Under the pieces are notes generated by a model. That model had not been told where the DNA came from. It worked only from the letters and a program-made list of their open reading frames with translations, and searched no databases. This document shows positions 21,761 through 33,459 of a stretch of DNA of 64,000 nt, one piece after another; position 1 is the first letter of the stretch, and every line of letters starts with the position of its first letter. The stretch is from NCBI GenBank assembly GCA_028095005.1, contig CM051460.1, positions 111,635,039 to 111,699,038 on the forward strand. The letters run 5' to 3'. The translations under genes were made by a program, and so were the position numbers. The stretch comes from Rhynchospora pubera (Eukaryota > Streptophyta > Magnoliopsida > Poales > Cyperaceae).

Positions 21761-23134
21761 ACCAGTTCTAAGTAGTTATAACCTTCATATTATTGTTGTA
21801 ATCTACTCGTTTCATGCTTTTTAACTTTCTTCGTTTCGCAGATAAAAAGTATCATCGTTAATTCAGGTAATCCTGTTTACGTAGAAATCGTTCGGCTCGC
21901 TGACCGGTGACCGCTAGCGCTAACAAATTGGGACTGACGAGACGAAGCGTCGAAGCGGGTCGGATTCTTGTTGGATCCTTCACAAAACCGAACAGCGTTG
22001 CTAATTTGCTATTGAATTGCTTTTTACCTTTAATTCCCAAATCATTAATAGTCTAGAGATAATCTGTTGTTGGTATATTATAAAAACTGTAGCTATTATA
22101 TTAAATTAATATTAATGTATCTTTTACGTCTAATGTTAAATAATTTTTAAATCAATACAACTCTATTTTGCTCTCCTGTATGAATTTTATCATATATTTA
22201 CTTTAATTATTATAATTATTAAATTTTATATTTATTTTTGCCTAGCATTTGCTATATTCAGAAAACTTTAAAGAATTATCTTATTTAAATGTAAATTGTC
22301 CAGAGAATAATTTTAGTATATATAAAATATTCTTCTTATTGATGTTATAATTGGAAAGATGAGTGTGAAAAAAAAAAAAACTTCAAATCATGGTCACATC
22401 AAAATGCAATTACAAGTGTGCATCTATGGTTTCATTAAGCAAAAGTGCAGAACTGGGCGGTCACATAGAAGTCGTTAGATTTTATTATATCTAGAGTATC
22501 TAGAAGGTTAAATTCAGGTGACCCGAGTATTGATTTGCAATGTTTTCAATACCATACCAGCACCTATACCGGCCAATGACTGAAATTCGGTATTTTCCCA
22601 AAATTTTCCAGTAGTTCCTTTCCTTATGTACAAAATGTTACCAGTAAAACTTTGACTGAAGACGGACAACTTCGTTTGTTAATTACACAATTTGTCTTTT
22701 GGGTCAATGTCAAGATTTTCTGGTTTTCTGTATGATGAAAATGTAAAAATACGCAAACATCACTCCTACATTTTATGAAAAAATGGAAGTTCCATTGGAT
22801 TATATGCAATTGAACAACCAGAAAATTCTTCCCAATAAGAGAAATCATAAGTTTCACTTCGTAATTAGGACATCCAGAAACGTCATGTTCAATTGTAAAT
22901 CAATAACTGAGATTATTTTACAACAGCCAAGCACAATATCACACTTAATTCACAATTCAAAAATGATTATAACTCGTCTGATGGAATTCAATTTTATTCT
23001 AATTTGACGCATGGTTTATTGTTCCTATTTTTAATTCTCAGACTCTTAAGTGTTAAAAAAATTTATTTTTTTTAAGTCTGGTTAACTTACATTTCCATTA
23101 ATAAAATATATTTATTATAAAGAAAGGGAAAAAT
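21761..23134. other. Upstream spacer of array unit 2, non-coding
   Basis: AT-rich. 21900-22040 and 22140-22240 match other units. 22783-22850 (AGTTCCATTGGATT...CAGAAAATTCTTCCCAAT) has a diverged relative at about 38603-38670 outside the array. 22914-23050 resembles about 12830-12960. No gene seen. Confidence 0.55.
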
Positions 23135-23293
23135 GGAGAACCAGTTCTTGGTCTAGTGACAAAGATCATGCACCTTAATTCCTTGAGTGAAAGGTTGCAG
23201 GTTCGAAATCCGACTGGAGGAGTCTTTCATAGACATTTAATTTAAAAATAAGTTGGGTGGCTTTAACCTCCAATTTATCTTCAAAAAAAAAAA
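23135..23293 (+). mobile_element. tRNA-derived SINE, copy 1
   Basis: An element of about 159 bp with pol III promoter boxes: A-box-like TGGTCTAGTGACAAAGA and B-box-like GGTTCGAAATCC. The 3' part has AAGTTGGGTGGC and ends CTTCAAAAAAAAAAA. GGAAAAAT flanks it on both sides (23127-23134 and 23294-23301) as a short TSD. Its 3' tail is shared with the SINE at 52345. Confidence 0.7.
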
Positions 23294-23459
23294 GGAAAAA
23301 TAAAAAATTATATATACCAGTATCAAGCGGTACATACACAATTAAAAGAAAAACAACCACACATACTGGTACCATTCCGGTATGTTGTGCAAATGAGGGA
23401 CTGAAAAAATTCTAAAATACAAAATCGGCAGATTATAAATTTTCTTTCCTCGTACCGGG

Positions 23460-24623
23460 AAAAAGAAGCGTTATTTTCTTTATTATTCTTCTAGTGAGAT
23501 ATATAGAAGATGCACAAATCTCTCTTGATATTGTGAAAAGTTATATTGGTAAATGTTGAAACTAAGAGTGATTAAGGAACTAATAGCCTCAGATTATGTA
23601 TCATAATTGGCTAATTTACAAATAAGCCCTCCATCTTTTTTATTATTTAAAAAGGTGTTGCCTTATTGTTGACTATTAGGGACTAGTAACGGCTAATATC
23701 TTTGCCATTAGTCATTGCCTATAAAAGGGGTGTAACACCTCTGTAAAGAACAACTCGATTAATAAAAAAAAGTGTTCATAAAATATTTGTGTTTATCTCA
23801 AAATTCAACAGAAAAGTTGTTCGAACGCTGATCTGGGATTTTAAGCCATATAATATTTTGATTTACCTATTAAGCTACCAGTATATATCATGAATTAATT
23901 TGATTTTATTATAAATTCATATATTTTCAGTTAGTTGGTCTGGTTTATCATACTATGTCCTTCGCATTCAGGCCACTAATTATCATCTTTTGCTTAGAAA
24001 ATAGTATACAGAATTACAGGTTGACAGAAAGTACACTGGATATTTATTGCAACCTATAAACTGGCTTATGTGAAAAATGAGAGAGGAATTTGAGAACATG
24101 TCATGTGGTCAACTTAATACTAATTTGGAACTTGGACGAGTCATTCTAACTTAATTATATTGGCATCTACTGCTCAATTTTTATACTGTTTTTCTTAGCT
24201 TAATTATATTGCTTGAATCTGCGTTTTTGCCCCGGATATAGGCTCTCTGAAGGTGATTCATATTTTGACATAAAAGAAGATGGTTAAATTCGTAAATCCT
24301 ACATACAGGAATTAATTACGTGTTCAACTGTACCTAACCACTCGCTAAACAAAAAATTATAATGAAAATAACAGTCCTCAACATTTGTACTGTAATCATA
24401 AGTCATTACTTTCAACATAATCAACTACTTAATTGTCAATATTTCAATATCAGCAGATTTTGAACTAGTTGTCATTATTTCAGTATCTACAATATTGAAT
24501 ATACAGAATTTGATTTGGGTCAGAATTGACAGAATCAAAGAAAGAATATACAAATGGTCACTTCGTACATCTACAATTGTCTAGGATCCAAAAATGGGTC
24601 AGAATTGATACTTTATTCAGACT
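23460..24623. repeat. 3' flank of array unit 3, with an LTR insertion
   Basis: Homologous to 13005-13740 and 18832-20118. Interrupted at 23554-23810 by an LTR that the sister units lack. From 24492 it is identical to unit 2 into the coding region. Confidence 0.65.
23554..23810 (+). mobile_element. Short solo LTR or TRIM-like LTR
   Basis: 257 bp beginning TGTTGAA and ending TTCAACA, the TG...CA form with complementary ends. It contains CTATAAAAGG as a TATA box and AATAAA as a possible poly(A) signal. The 5-bp flanks GTAAA and GAAAA differ by one base. In unit 2 (about 18922) the uninterrupted site reads CGTAAAGTTGTTTG, which supports the insertion and its boundaries. Confidence 0.8.
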
Positions 24624-25904
24624 TCAGAATAACTTGCTAGCAAATTCTTTCATATCCTCCACTTTGCATTTTGGAGATGCAAACACAGCGAAATCCTTCA
24701 ACTCCGACACACTTCTCCCCAGTTGTAATGCTACCCTTGTAGCGAAAACCTCTCCATTTTCTCGCAACTCCACCTCTGGCTCACTCAAATTGTGATCAAT
24801 CTCCTCTTGAATCTTTTGGTAAAGCCCAGGACAATTCCTAAATATCTCAAATATCATCCCCAACTGCGCGCCGTGCTCAAATGTGTTCAAGACAGCCACT
24901 AATGCACCTCCGACAATTGATGCCACCGGAGCCCATGACCCCCCAATTGGAGCATCCACGAACCCAGTTGCAATAGCAGCTAACCCAGCAATCGCTGGAC
25001 CCGACACAGCCAGACCTTTGTTGATGCCTAAAACCAACTTACCTAATTCGACGTAATACGACTCGTCTTTCATTTTTAGAACATTCTTTAGACCTGTCAT
25101 TGCCTCCTCCAACTCCTGACTCCACCCATTTCCTTCGCATTTGTCTTGGTTTACCAGTGTTGGGTTCTGTTTGATTTGTTTTTTGGGCCACCAGCATGTG
25201 GGCTCCACATGCTCAGGAAATTTCTCAAGCATTCCAGGAAGCAACGGCAATGGATAAGCCTTGTCAAGTGCAAGTACTTTATCCATTGCTAGGTTCACAT
25301 CTTGTTTAGTCAAGTTAGATTTCTTAGACAGCATTTGATCGATATCCCGACCAAGTTGCTTCCAAAGCCTAGTTGCATTGCGTTGTTCCTCCGCTAATTG
25401 AGAAGGCTGAATCTTGTTCACTATCAACATCATACCACCAGCAGCTGACAAGAGAAGCATAGATGATAGTTTAAGTGCTAACAGATGTGATGGTAAAGAG
25501 GCAGAGATGCCGGTCATGAGAGATGCAGAGATCGCAAATGAGTTGATGGAGTGGAGAAACAAGTGGTTCCAGTTGTTTCTTTGTCGACCAATTATGTCAT
25601 GCATCTCAACCCTATCTGCCACGGCCTCGGCTATGGTTTGCAGCTTAGCAACTAATAAGCAGCTCTCTTTGGGACTACCAAGTGGTTTTCTCTTTGTGAT
25701 TTCGGTAATTACAGTATATTGTTGATTTTGAGCTAGCTCATCAAGCTTTATCACTGGTAGTAAATTCTGAAATGCAGCTGCTCCTTTCGGGCTGAGATTA
25801 GAGGGGAAGTTGATAGCTGCACGGCAATAATTCAGGCGCCGGCGTGTTGACTTGGTCGAGCCGATAGCAGGCAAGTGTAGGTTTTGAACTCTAAGAGATG
25901 CCAT
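24624..25904 (-). CDS. At4g22030-family protein, array copy 3
   Basis: Intronless, 426 residues, start MASLRVQ at 25904. Transit-peptide-like residues 1-28; hydrophobic segments at about 114-137, 141-163 and 296-345; TCWWPKKQ at 236-243. It is a mosaic. The C-terminal third equals copy 2 base for base, the TCWWP region (EHVEPTC, KQIKQNP, DKCEGNG) equals copy 1, and the N-terminal half has private changes (EITKRK, KESCLL, FAISASLM, PSHLLAL). The ORF is intact, and no F-box is visible. The family's role is not known to me; the sequence suggests a plastid membrane-associated protein. Confidence 0.87.
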   Translation of the reverse strand: MASLRVQNLHLPAIGSTKSTRRRLNYCRAAINFPSNLSPKGAAAFQNLLPVIKLDELAQNQQYTVITEITKRKPLGSPKESCLLVAKLQTIAEAVADRVEMHDIIGRQRNNWNHLFLHSINSFAISASLMTGISASLPSHLLALKLSSMLLLSAAGGMMLIVNKIQPSQLAEEQRNATRLWKQLGRDIDQMLSKKSNLTKQDVNLAMDKVLALDKAYPLPLLPGMLEKFPEHVEPTCWWPKKQIKQNPTLVNQDKCEGNGWSQELEEAMTGLKNVLKMKDESYYVELGKLVLGINKGLAVSGPAIAGLAAIATGFVDAPIGGSWAPVASIVGGALVAVLNTFEHGAQLGMIFEIFRNCPGLYQKIQEEIDHNLSEPEVELRENGEVFATRVALQLGRSVSELKDFAVFASPKCKVEDMKEFASKLF

Positions 25905-26320
25905 GTGTATATATGTGATGGTGAACTAAAGAAGTGCTATACTATTTTGTGGTTAAGAGTTAAGAGTTAAGACTTTGGTTTTTGGAGAACGGAATGAAGC
26001 AAGAAGATATATATAGTTCGGTTGGTGCATTTGGACCGTAAGTCGTAAGAATTGACCCAGTTTTCTGATTAATTTCTGGCCTGGTTGTTTGCAACTTTGA
26101 ATAGACCAGTTAATCTTTGGGAAAGCAGGAACCGGTCTTAGCCTTCTTTTTTTTTTTTTTTTTTTTGATTAAAGCCCTTAGGCGGTTAGGCCTGGTCTTC
26201 GCATTTGACTTTTCATTTAGACGAGAATAGATAATAGTATTATCATAATACATCCAATCGTGTCTCCTGTTGTGCTCTGGGCCTCTGTGCGATGTTCGAC
26301 TGTTATGATGTGTAACGGGT
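25905..26320 (-). promoter_or_regulatory. Promoter of array copy 3
   Basis: TATA-like run at 26007-26015 (about 105 bp upstream of the ATG), TTGACC at 26052-26057, GGCCCA on the gene strand at 26278-26283. A small poly(T)-headed insertion at 26147-26193 separates the proximal and distal elements in this copy only. Confidence 0.55.
26147..26193 (-). mobile_element. 47-bp poly(A)-tailed micro-insertion in copy 3 promoter
   Basis: Twenty T followed by 27 bases (on the minus strand 27 bases plus A20). It interrupts promoter sequence that is continuous in copies 1 and 2 (ACCGGTCT...GACTTTTCA). Flanks GGTCTTAGCCTTC (26134-26146) and GGTCTTCGCATTT (26194-26206) look like a TSD with a few changes. 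It fits an extremely truncated product of LINE-type reverse transcription. Confidence 0.65.
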
Positions 26321-27382
26321 CGCCAATTGTTAACCTTTATATTATTGGTGACCCGTTTCATGCTTTTTCACTTTCTTGGTTTCGCAGATAAAAGTATCAT
26401 CGTTTATTCTGGTAATCCTGTTTACGTAGAAATCGTTCGCTGACCGCTATCGGCTATCGCTAACAAATTGGGACGGACGAAGCGTCGAAGTGGGTCGGAT
26501 TCTTATTGGATCCTTCATAATCCGGATTATAATCCAAACATCACATCTCATTCGCCATCTCATTCTTAAGTGGTCCAACCACTTCTTAATCCGGATTAAA
26601 AAATTGATCCAAACATTCTAAAAATAAAAATTTAATAAAAATATTGATTACTTAAAAATAAAACTCTAAATTCTAAAAAAAATATATTTTAAATTATTTA
26701 GAAATAATTTTTTAACTTCGAATAACTAATCATACTTTTATTCTTAAAACTAACTAAAATTTTCAGTTGCTTGTCATCAACATAACTATAGTAATTTCAT
26801 ATTTTTTTTTATTTTAAGTTGAAAAAAAGTGGTTTTTTGGTGTGAGAGATCCAAAGCCCAGAGCCGATCAGCGGAGCCCTGTTTCCTCATGTGTCGCTTT
26901 CGCTTCTCATTGGACCATTTGGATTTCATAGAATTTTGGAGAATTTCATCTCCCTACTATAAATTTATTATAAACAATCTAAACTCTTCATAAAATTACA
27001 CACTTCTCAATAAATTTATTCCTAGGAATTACAACTTTCCCAAATTCCTCAAATTTCTAAGCGATCCAAACGATCCCATTGATCCGAGGAGAGGAAGTGA
27101 GGTAGGCATCTCTTTGTAGTTTTTTTCATTTTTCCCTCGCCGAAAACATTCGATGAGATGCAAGCAACTTGGGTCTCTATGACTCTATAGACTCTTTGTG
27201 ATGAGGAGAGGATCGTGTTTACATTCAAGGATATGGTAGGTCGAGTTATCGAGCTTGATTTTAATTACATATTAGTAACTTTAAATTTCAGTAGACTTTA
27301 CTACTACTATTATTATTTATTCTACATATTATTTTTATTTTATGATGTTTCTTTTGTTGGATTTTTTTTAGCGTACCTAATT
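26321..27382. other. Upstream spacer of array unit 3 with a MITE
   Basis: Unit homology (AAATTGGGAC, GGATTCTTATTGGATCCTT) stops abruptly at about 26518, where unrelated AT-rich sequence with two CCGGATTA repeats begins. The same unit homology resumes at about 29780. No gene. Confidence 0.5.
26912..27077 (-). mobile_element. MITE, copy 1 of a family seen again at 45228
   Basis: About 166 bp with TIR-like ends (GGACCATTTGGATTTCAT and, at the right end, GCGATCCAAACGATCC). On the minus strand it closely follows the element at 45228-45395, sharing for example GGAATAAATTTATTG, AGAGTTT.GATTGTTTATAA and TAAATTTAT.GTAGG.AGAT. The TSD is unclear. Confidence 0.65.
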
Positions 27383-28805
27383 TGTTAGAGATATGTCCTA
27401 GATTCCAATCAGTTGGTGGCTATTATGTTAGTTTATATTATTGATGGTGATTGATCATTTGTTCTTAAAGATTATTATTGACATATCATTCAGATCGAGG
27501 ATCCGAATTGTAGATCTCTGTAGATTATTCGTTAAAATGACAATAATATCTCTAAACAGTCCATAGTCTTGATAATTAACAAAGAACATTAATAATCAGA
27601 TAAGACTAGTATGCAAGTTAAGTGATGATTAAGTTCTACAAATCATGGGTAAGAAGTTACCAACGTATAATCTGCAAGAATGACACATTCTTATCTTGGA
27701 TTATACAAGGATATCATGTGACATAAGAATCAAGACAATAAGATATTATTTTCTTATGCAGGATTGAAGTATTGTATTTGTATAGTATTTATTTATGCGA
27801 ATTGGGAATCATAACGTGTTGCTAGATACCTCTTATGATTATTGGAAATAAATAGTGATTTATTTTCCATGGCCAACATAGCATAAATAGGACTTTAACC
27901 ATACAGTGCATTAATTATTTATTCACAGCAGTAAGTACTGTGAAAATATGATGGTTTGATTAATTAATTATATATTGTTGCGAACCGTTATAATTAATTA
28001 AATCAAAGAGATCATATAGAAATATTTTAATGTACATGCTAATCCTAAAATAATTATTAATGAGTTAATAATTATTCTGGTTCAACAATATTTAATATAG
28101 TTATTAGAATTATATTAAATAAGTAGGTCTAATTAATCAACTCTAATTGAGTCCGAAAGAAATGTAATTAAATGGATCATTAAATATAAGATTTAATATG
28201 TTAAATGGCAGCATAATTAGTTGGACTAATTAGCCCATTTATAGCCATTAGGGGCCGCCCATTTAAGGTAATTAGTTACACTTTTTGTAAGGAATAAAAT
28301 GGAGTATAAAGGGAAAAATGATTTTCGGCCAAAAAAAAAAATCCAACCTAATGTTTATTCCTTTTTTTTTCATTTTCCGTGGCTGCCACCTAATCAGAAA
28401 AGAAGAAAATTTGGTTTTTTTCTTTCCTGCTTTCTCTCTTACATTCTATAGGAGCTCATATGTTGAGCATTAGTTCCACTTAATTAAACAAGTTGATTCA
28501 TTGAAATAGAAGAGAGGATTAGTCTTGTTCTAGGTGTGCTAGCACGTACTATTAGAACTTGGTTAAACTTCTAGATGGACTCGAGGTGGTTGCCGACGAC
28601 TTGGTGGTGGAGACGAGCACGCCACCGACTCCAAAACAAAGGATTCGAACCTTCTAGTTACGATACTAGAAGAGGTAACCTCCTACACGTCTTGATTTAA
28701 ATGTTAAATCGTTTGTTCGACTAGATCCGTTATTTACAATAGTTAAATGATTATTAAACGTTAATAAAAATTTAAAATTGCACAAAGACTTGAGTTCCTA
28801 ACACA
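27383..28805 (+). mobile_element. Probable solo LTR (copia-like)
   Basis: 1,423 bp starting TGTTAGAGATATGTCC and ending GAGTTCCTAACA, so the ends TGTTAG and CTAACA are complementary. It carries a TATA-like GTATAAAGGG near 28311, and no coding sequence follows or precedes. The flanking pentamers (TAATT, CAACT) do not match, so the boundaries are based only on the ends. It lies in the gap that splits array unit homology. Confidence 0.55.
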
Positions 28806-28989
28806 ACTTGTTTGGAATAAAAAATTTTGTTGTTGTTGTTGTAAAGTAGGTCAGACATTAGATAATTGAATTATCACTGTATTTTTAATATTAAACACTA
28901 AAAAAAAAATTTGGCGTAGGCAAAGTCTATTCCTACCCCTCCATGTATCTGACTCGATTTATATATAGACGAAATCAATTCTCAAATCA

Positions 28990-29765
28990 CAATATGTTTA
29001 TTGAATTAACACGATACGTGTGTCGGCGTGTCGTGTCATGTTAGAAACTTTCAAATATTGACTCACGTCTTAACACGAGACGAGTTACATATGACGCAAG
29101 TTGATACGACAAAATTAATATTTTTAAAACTTATTAAATTATATTGACTTTATAATATAAATTTAATAACTTTTCTTCATAATTTTTTTATTCAATCATT
29201 AATTTTTATTTTAATATATAAAGTCAAAATAAATTTCAATAATTTATTTATTTATTCTATTTTAAAAATTAGTTATCTAATTTTTAATGAATTTTTAGCA
29301 AAAAAATAAAATAAATTATAATATGGCTTGACATGTTTAACACACATCATGTCATAATGTGTGTTGTGTTGAACAATTTCTTCACTTAGCACGACACGAC
29401 ACGACACGTTGAAAATATTAACTCGTGTTAACACGATACGACACGTTTGCAATCCACTACTAGCTAACCGCTAATAGTGTATTAATTGACATACGTCATG
29501 TAGTGGTAAAATTGTGTCACGTTGAAAACTCCGCATTATGACACATTTGCAATATCCTTGACCTCTTGGAAATACATTTTTTTAATAAATTTTTAGAAAA
29601 AAATTAAAATAAATTATAATATGACTTGATACGTTTAACACGTCGTGTCAATATGATACCATGCTTCGTGTCATAATACATATTGTGTTAATCAATTTTT
29701 TCACTTAACACACACAGTACGTTAAAAACATTAACTCGTACGCGTTTGCAATCCACTACTAATTG
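28990..29765. repeat. CACGACACGA-rich inverted and tandem repeat
   Basis: The left part (AACACGATACG, GTGTCGTGTCATG) and right part (CACGACACGACACGTTG, GTGTTAACACGATACGACACG at about 29381-29440) are rough inverted repeats, typical of dispersed plant MITE-like families. A segment of about 190 bp (29285-29470) is repeated with divergence at 29570-29765, both ending CGTTTGCAATCCACTACTA. Confidence 0.55.
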
Positions 29766-30660
29766 ACCGCTGGTGTTAGGTGCTAAATAAATTGGGACGA
29801 AGCAGGTTGGATTCTTATTGGATCCTTTACAAATCGAACACAGTTGCTATTGAATTGCCTTTTACTTGTCACTAATGCAAATTCCCAAATTGTAAAAGCT
29901 ATAATGGCTGTGGCATGTGCCATACCTGTATTTATTTATTCGTTTTTATTTATTCCATCTATTGGAGATATTTTATAATAACAATTGAAGATTACATTGC
30001 AACTAGATGAGGGGATTTTAATGGCTAAATTTATCGGTATGCAAAGAAATATATATTTCCAATATATCTATTTTAATATCTACTTTATATATAATCAACT
30101 ACCTTACATGATTGGTACAACTATTTTTAATATATTTAACCAAAAAAATATTTTTAATTAAAAGTCAATGCAGTCACGACTTTTAATTAAGAAGGGTGAA
30201 CTTCTAGCATATAATCAGATTGATCGATCAACGAAAATTGGAGGGCTCAGATTGCATGTCGTATGAGGGATAATTTTTTTTTCTACAGATTAGGTATGAA
30301 CTATCTTGGACTTCCAAATATATCTATCTTAGATTTCCAATTATATTTAAATTTTTAACTATTTTTAATTTATATAAATAATAGTGTAAAAAAGTTGACC
30401 CTATTTTTTACGGCATTTTAAACTTTAAAATGCGGCCACGGATTTATATATATATAATATAATATAATATTAAAAAGAACAAGCTGTCTAACATGGCATA
30501 ATTAGAAAACATTATGATATATTGATATGAATATATTTTTTACTCTAAAAGTTTAGCCACATCAAATCATTAATAATATTAGTCGTATGTTTTTATTTCT
30601 ATCTTTTTATTTTTCTTAATAGTATGACTCTTGTAGTCTTGTGTCATACTTATCTTTCTT
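29766..30660. repeat. Orphan upstream segment of the array unit
   Basis: 29780-29900 matches the distal promoter flanks at about 15540, 21920 and 26455. 30480-30640 matches 16090-16450. No gene copy lies beside it, so it is either the displaced flank of unit 3, split by insertions, or the relic of a lost unit. Confidence 0.6.
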
Positions 30661-32522
30661 AATTGCATCTTTATTTAGTAATATACTGAATACTGATGCG
30701 TGGGAGTCGGCGATGGTTTTGTTAAATTTAGTCTGACACGGATCCTTGCATGTGTTGTGCGACAAAATTTTGTCCGATTTTGCAATTAATATTGTGTAGT
30801 TGTTTGTGTGGCGAATATTATTGTTCATAAAATTGACCCGATCCAATAGCAAACGTTCATCTGGATGCACATTATTTTGTTTTAAATTTTTGCGTCCCTT
30901 TCTATTTTGAATTCCATAGACGTCTTCGTCTCTTTTGTACTGCTCGAACCCTCTTCCGTCTTTCTTCTCTTCTCCTCTTCCGGCAGCACTACCTCAGGCC
31001 TCAGCCTCCTCATCAAGCTGGTCCCACCTCCCTCCGTTCATCCTCTTCTCCGAATGATTGATGCCTCCACAAAACCTAGATCTGTTCGCTTCTCTCCGCG
31101 TGCTTCCTTGGCAAGGATATTTACCTCTAGACTGAGAAATGAGGAGGCACTGTTAGGTGGTGGAAGCAAATTGGCCATGATTTCCTCGAGACCTTCAATT
31201 TGGTACTAAATTTTCTTGCTCTTAGTGTTTTTTAGCCTAATTCTTTATATCATAAAACAATGGACTGTTTGTGTTTTTTGTATTAAGAATTATTTCAAGC
31301 AAGCAAGAACTCAGGATTCTGGTATTCCTACATTTTCAACTCTAAAATTCCTCTTTTTGCTTCGTAATTTTCTTTGCAAATTTTATAGACAATGATTTTT
31401 CTTTCATCTTGGTTGTGCACATATAATTTACTGCATTGGCGAGTTATGGATGTTTTGGTAATTGGTATAGCCATCACACCCTCCATGACCCGTCCCATGC
31501 AGAGGTAGCTTCGATCAAAAGGAGGCTCTGGTAGATGAATCTTTTGTGCCTCTTGCAAACTCTCCATGTGTGTTTTGGATTCTGCACACAGTGTCTAGAA
31601 TCGTAATGCCAATGCATGTCATGGATCTTCCTAGGCCTACTTTCCTTCATTAGTAATGTTCTTACAACTATTCGATGTCTACTTTTTTCAAAATTTGACC
31701 CTTGATCTTTAGTCTGAGTAGCTGATGGATTAATTAATAACAAGTTAGATTCTTTTTTTTTTCCAAATGTTACTAGAAATCCATCATTAAAATCAATTCT
31801 TAATATAGTTTGTAACTGTTGAGAAGGCCAAGATTTCTCAACAAGATTCAGGTGTCAGCTAAGAGGATTCATAGATCCATGTATTTCAAATCAGGTACCA
31901 GTATAGATGGGATGACTGACATTAACTGGTAACATTCAGGATTTGAGTCACCAAGAAGAAACAACATCAAGTATTGTTGATAATATGATTACTTGAGACA
32001 TGAAACATGTTGCTTTCTATATGTATTCTAAGGATTAAAAGTTGAATAACTGTTATATGTCTTTGTATGCGGGCTTCATTATATTGATCCAGAGGCAACA
32101 AATTCAACCATATATAGAAAGTAGATATGCAGCTACACTACAAATCCTTAATACTCTTTCATCGTTTTAGTGGGATTTAGTTTTTTTAATTTCAAATATT
32201 TTCTCCTCTCATTCCTTCTTATTGATAATTTACCTTATTGAATAAAATTTGCTTCGACATGGATATAAATATTAACATATACTACATATTTTATATATAA
32301 AAACATTTTTTAATTAATTTTAACATATAAAACTTAAAATTTATTTCTAACTAAACATCAAATAAATGCCGACTAAAATTAAAATATGATAACATATATA
32401 TTAATTACCATCATAATACAACAATTTTTAACTTTATCTATTACAAAATTTAAATCTATAACATTTTTAAAATTATTTGAAAGTCAAATATCGAGCGCTC
32501 GATTAGGCCCCCTAGTGTGTAA
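30661..32522. other. Spacer with an unidentified GC-richer patch
   Basis: 30900-31210 is less AT-rich, with a plus-strand open stretch (SVRFSPRASLARIF and nearby), and 31440-31740 has a minus-strand open stretch. Neither resembles a family I know and neither has clear splice sites. They may be exon relics. The rest is AT-rich and featureless. Confidence 0.3.
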
Positions 32523-32531
32523 TAACTTTTA

Positions 32532-33450
32532 GGAATAATTAGATTTATGCCACTATGAAAATTTGCTAATTAGGGATATGCCATTGTTGATTGCAAATTA
32601 GATTTATGCCATCATCAAATTGTTTAAATTAGATATGTGCCATTATCTCATTCCAAAAAAGATTTAATTCTAAAAATGCCATCTTGAATTCTCTCAATAT
32701 TTCTAAAAATTCCCAATCTACCCTTTGTTAATAAACCTAAGTAAAAAGCACGGAGGACTGATAGAGGATGTACTAAATTTGGTAAAGTGTATTTCTTCAT
32801 AATTTGGCAATATGAAAAATGACGTTCAAAGGGCTACCTTTATAAAATAATAATATACATAAAATGGAAAAAAAAATATATATATAATTGTATGGTTAAA
32901 TGAAGTTTGGTACAGTGATCCAGGGTTTCGTTGCGTGGATTCTTCATGTACGATTAAGTTTGGTAAAATGATAAAATATATAATTGTATGGTTAATTGCA
33001 CCTTCATTTATACGAATAAATTTTCCAAAGCAAATATGGTCTCTAGAGATGCATTGTCAGAATAGATAAAAGTATTCATATTAATAAAGATCAAATGCAG
33101 AAATTGATAACATAAATAAATAACCAAACAATACAGTAGCTTGGCCTTCTATAACAAAATTCATTTTAATTAATTTATAATGACATAAAACTATTTGTCA
33201 TTTTGTGATGATATTTTTCTAATTTCAAATTTTAGTAGTGGCATAAAAGTAATTTGTCATTTAGTAGTGGTAATTTTCTAATTTTAAATTTTTGCAGTGG
33301 TATATTTAAAAGGGTAAAATTGGTAAATTAATTTGTCGATGGTATAAAACTAATTTTTACTATTTTACAGTGGCATAAAACTAATTTATAATTTAGTAAT
33401 GGTATTTTATTAATTTCAAATTTTCACAATGGCATAAATCTAATTAACCC
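32532..33450. mobile_element. Non-autonomous Mutator-like element with 9-bp TSD
   Basis: 919 bp. The left end GGAATAATTAGATTTATGCC and the complement of the right end GGGTTAATTAGATTTATGCC match 18 of 20. The perfect 9-bp duplication TAACTTTTA lies at 32523-32531 and 33451-33459, the TSD length typical of Mutator-like elements. Degenerate subterminal repeats (ATAAAACTAATTT, CAGTGGCATA) fill both sides, and there is no transposase. Array unit 1 has the related uninterrupted site at 16979. Confidence 0.85.
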
Positions 33451-33459
33451 TAACTTTTA

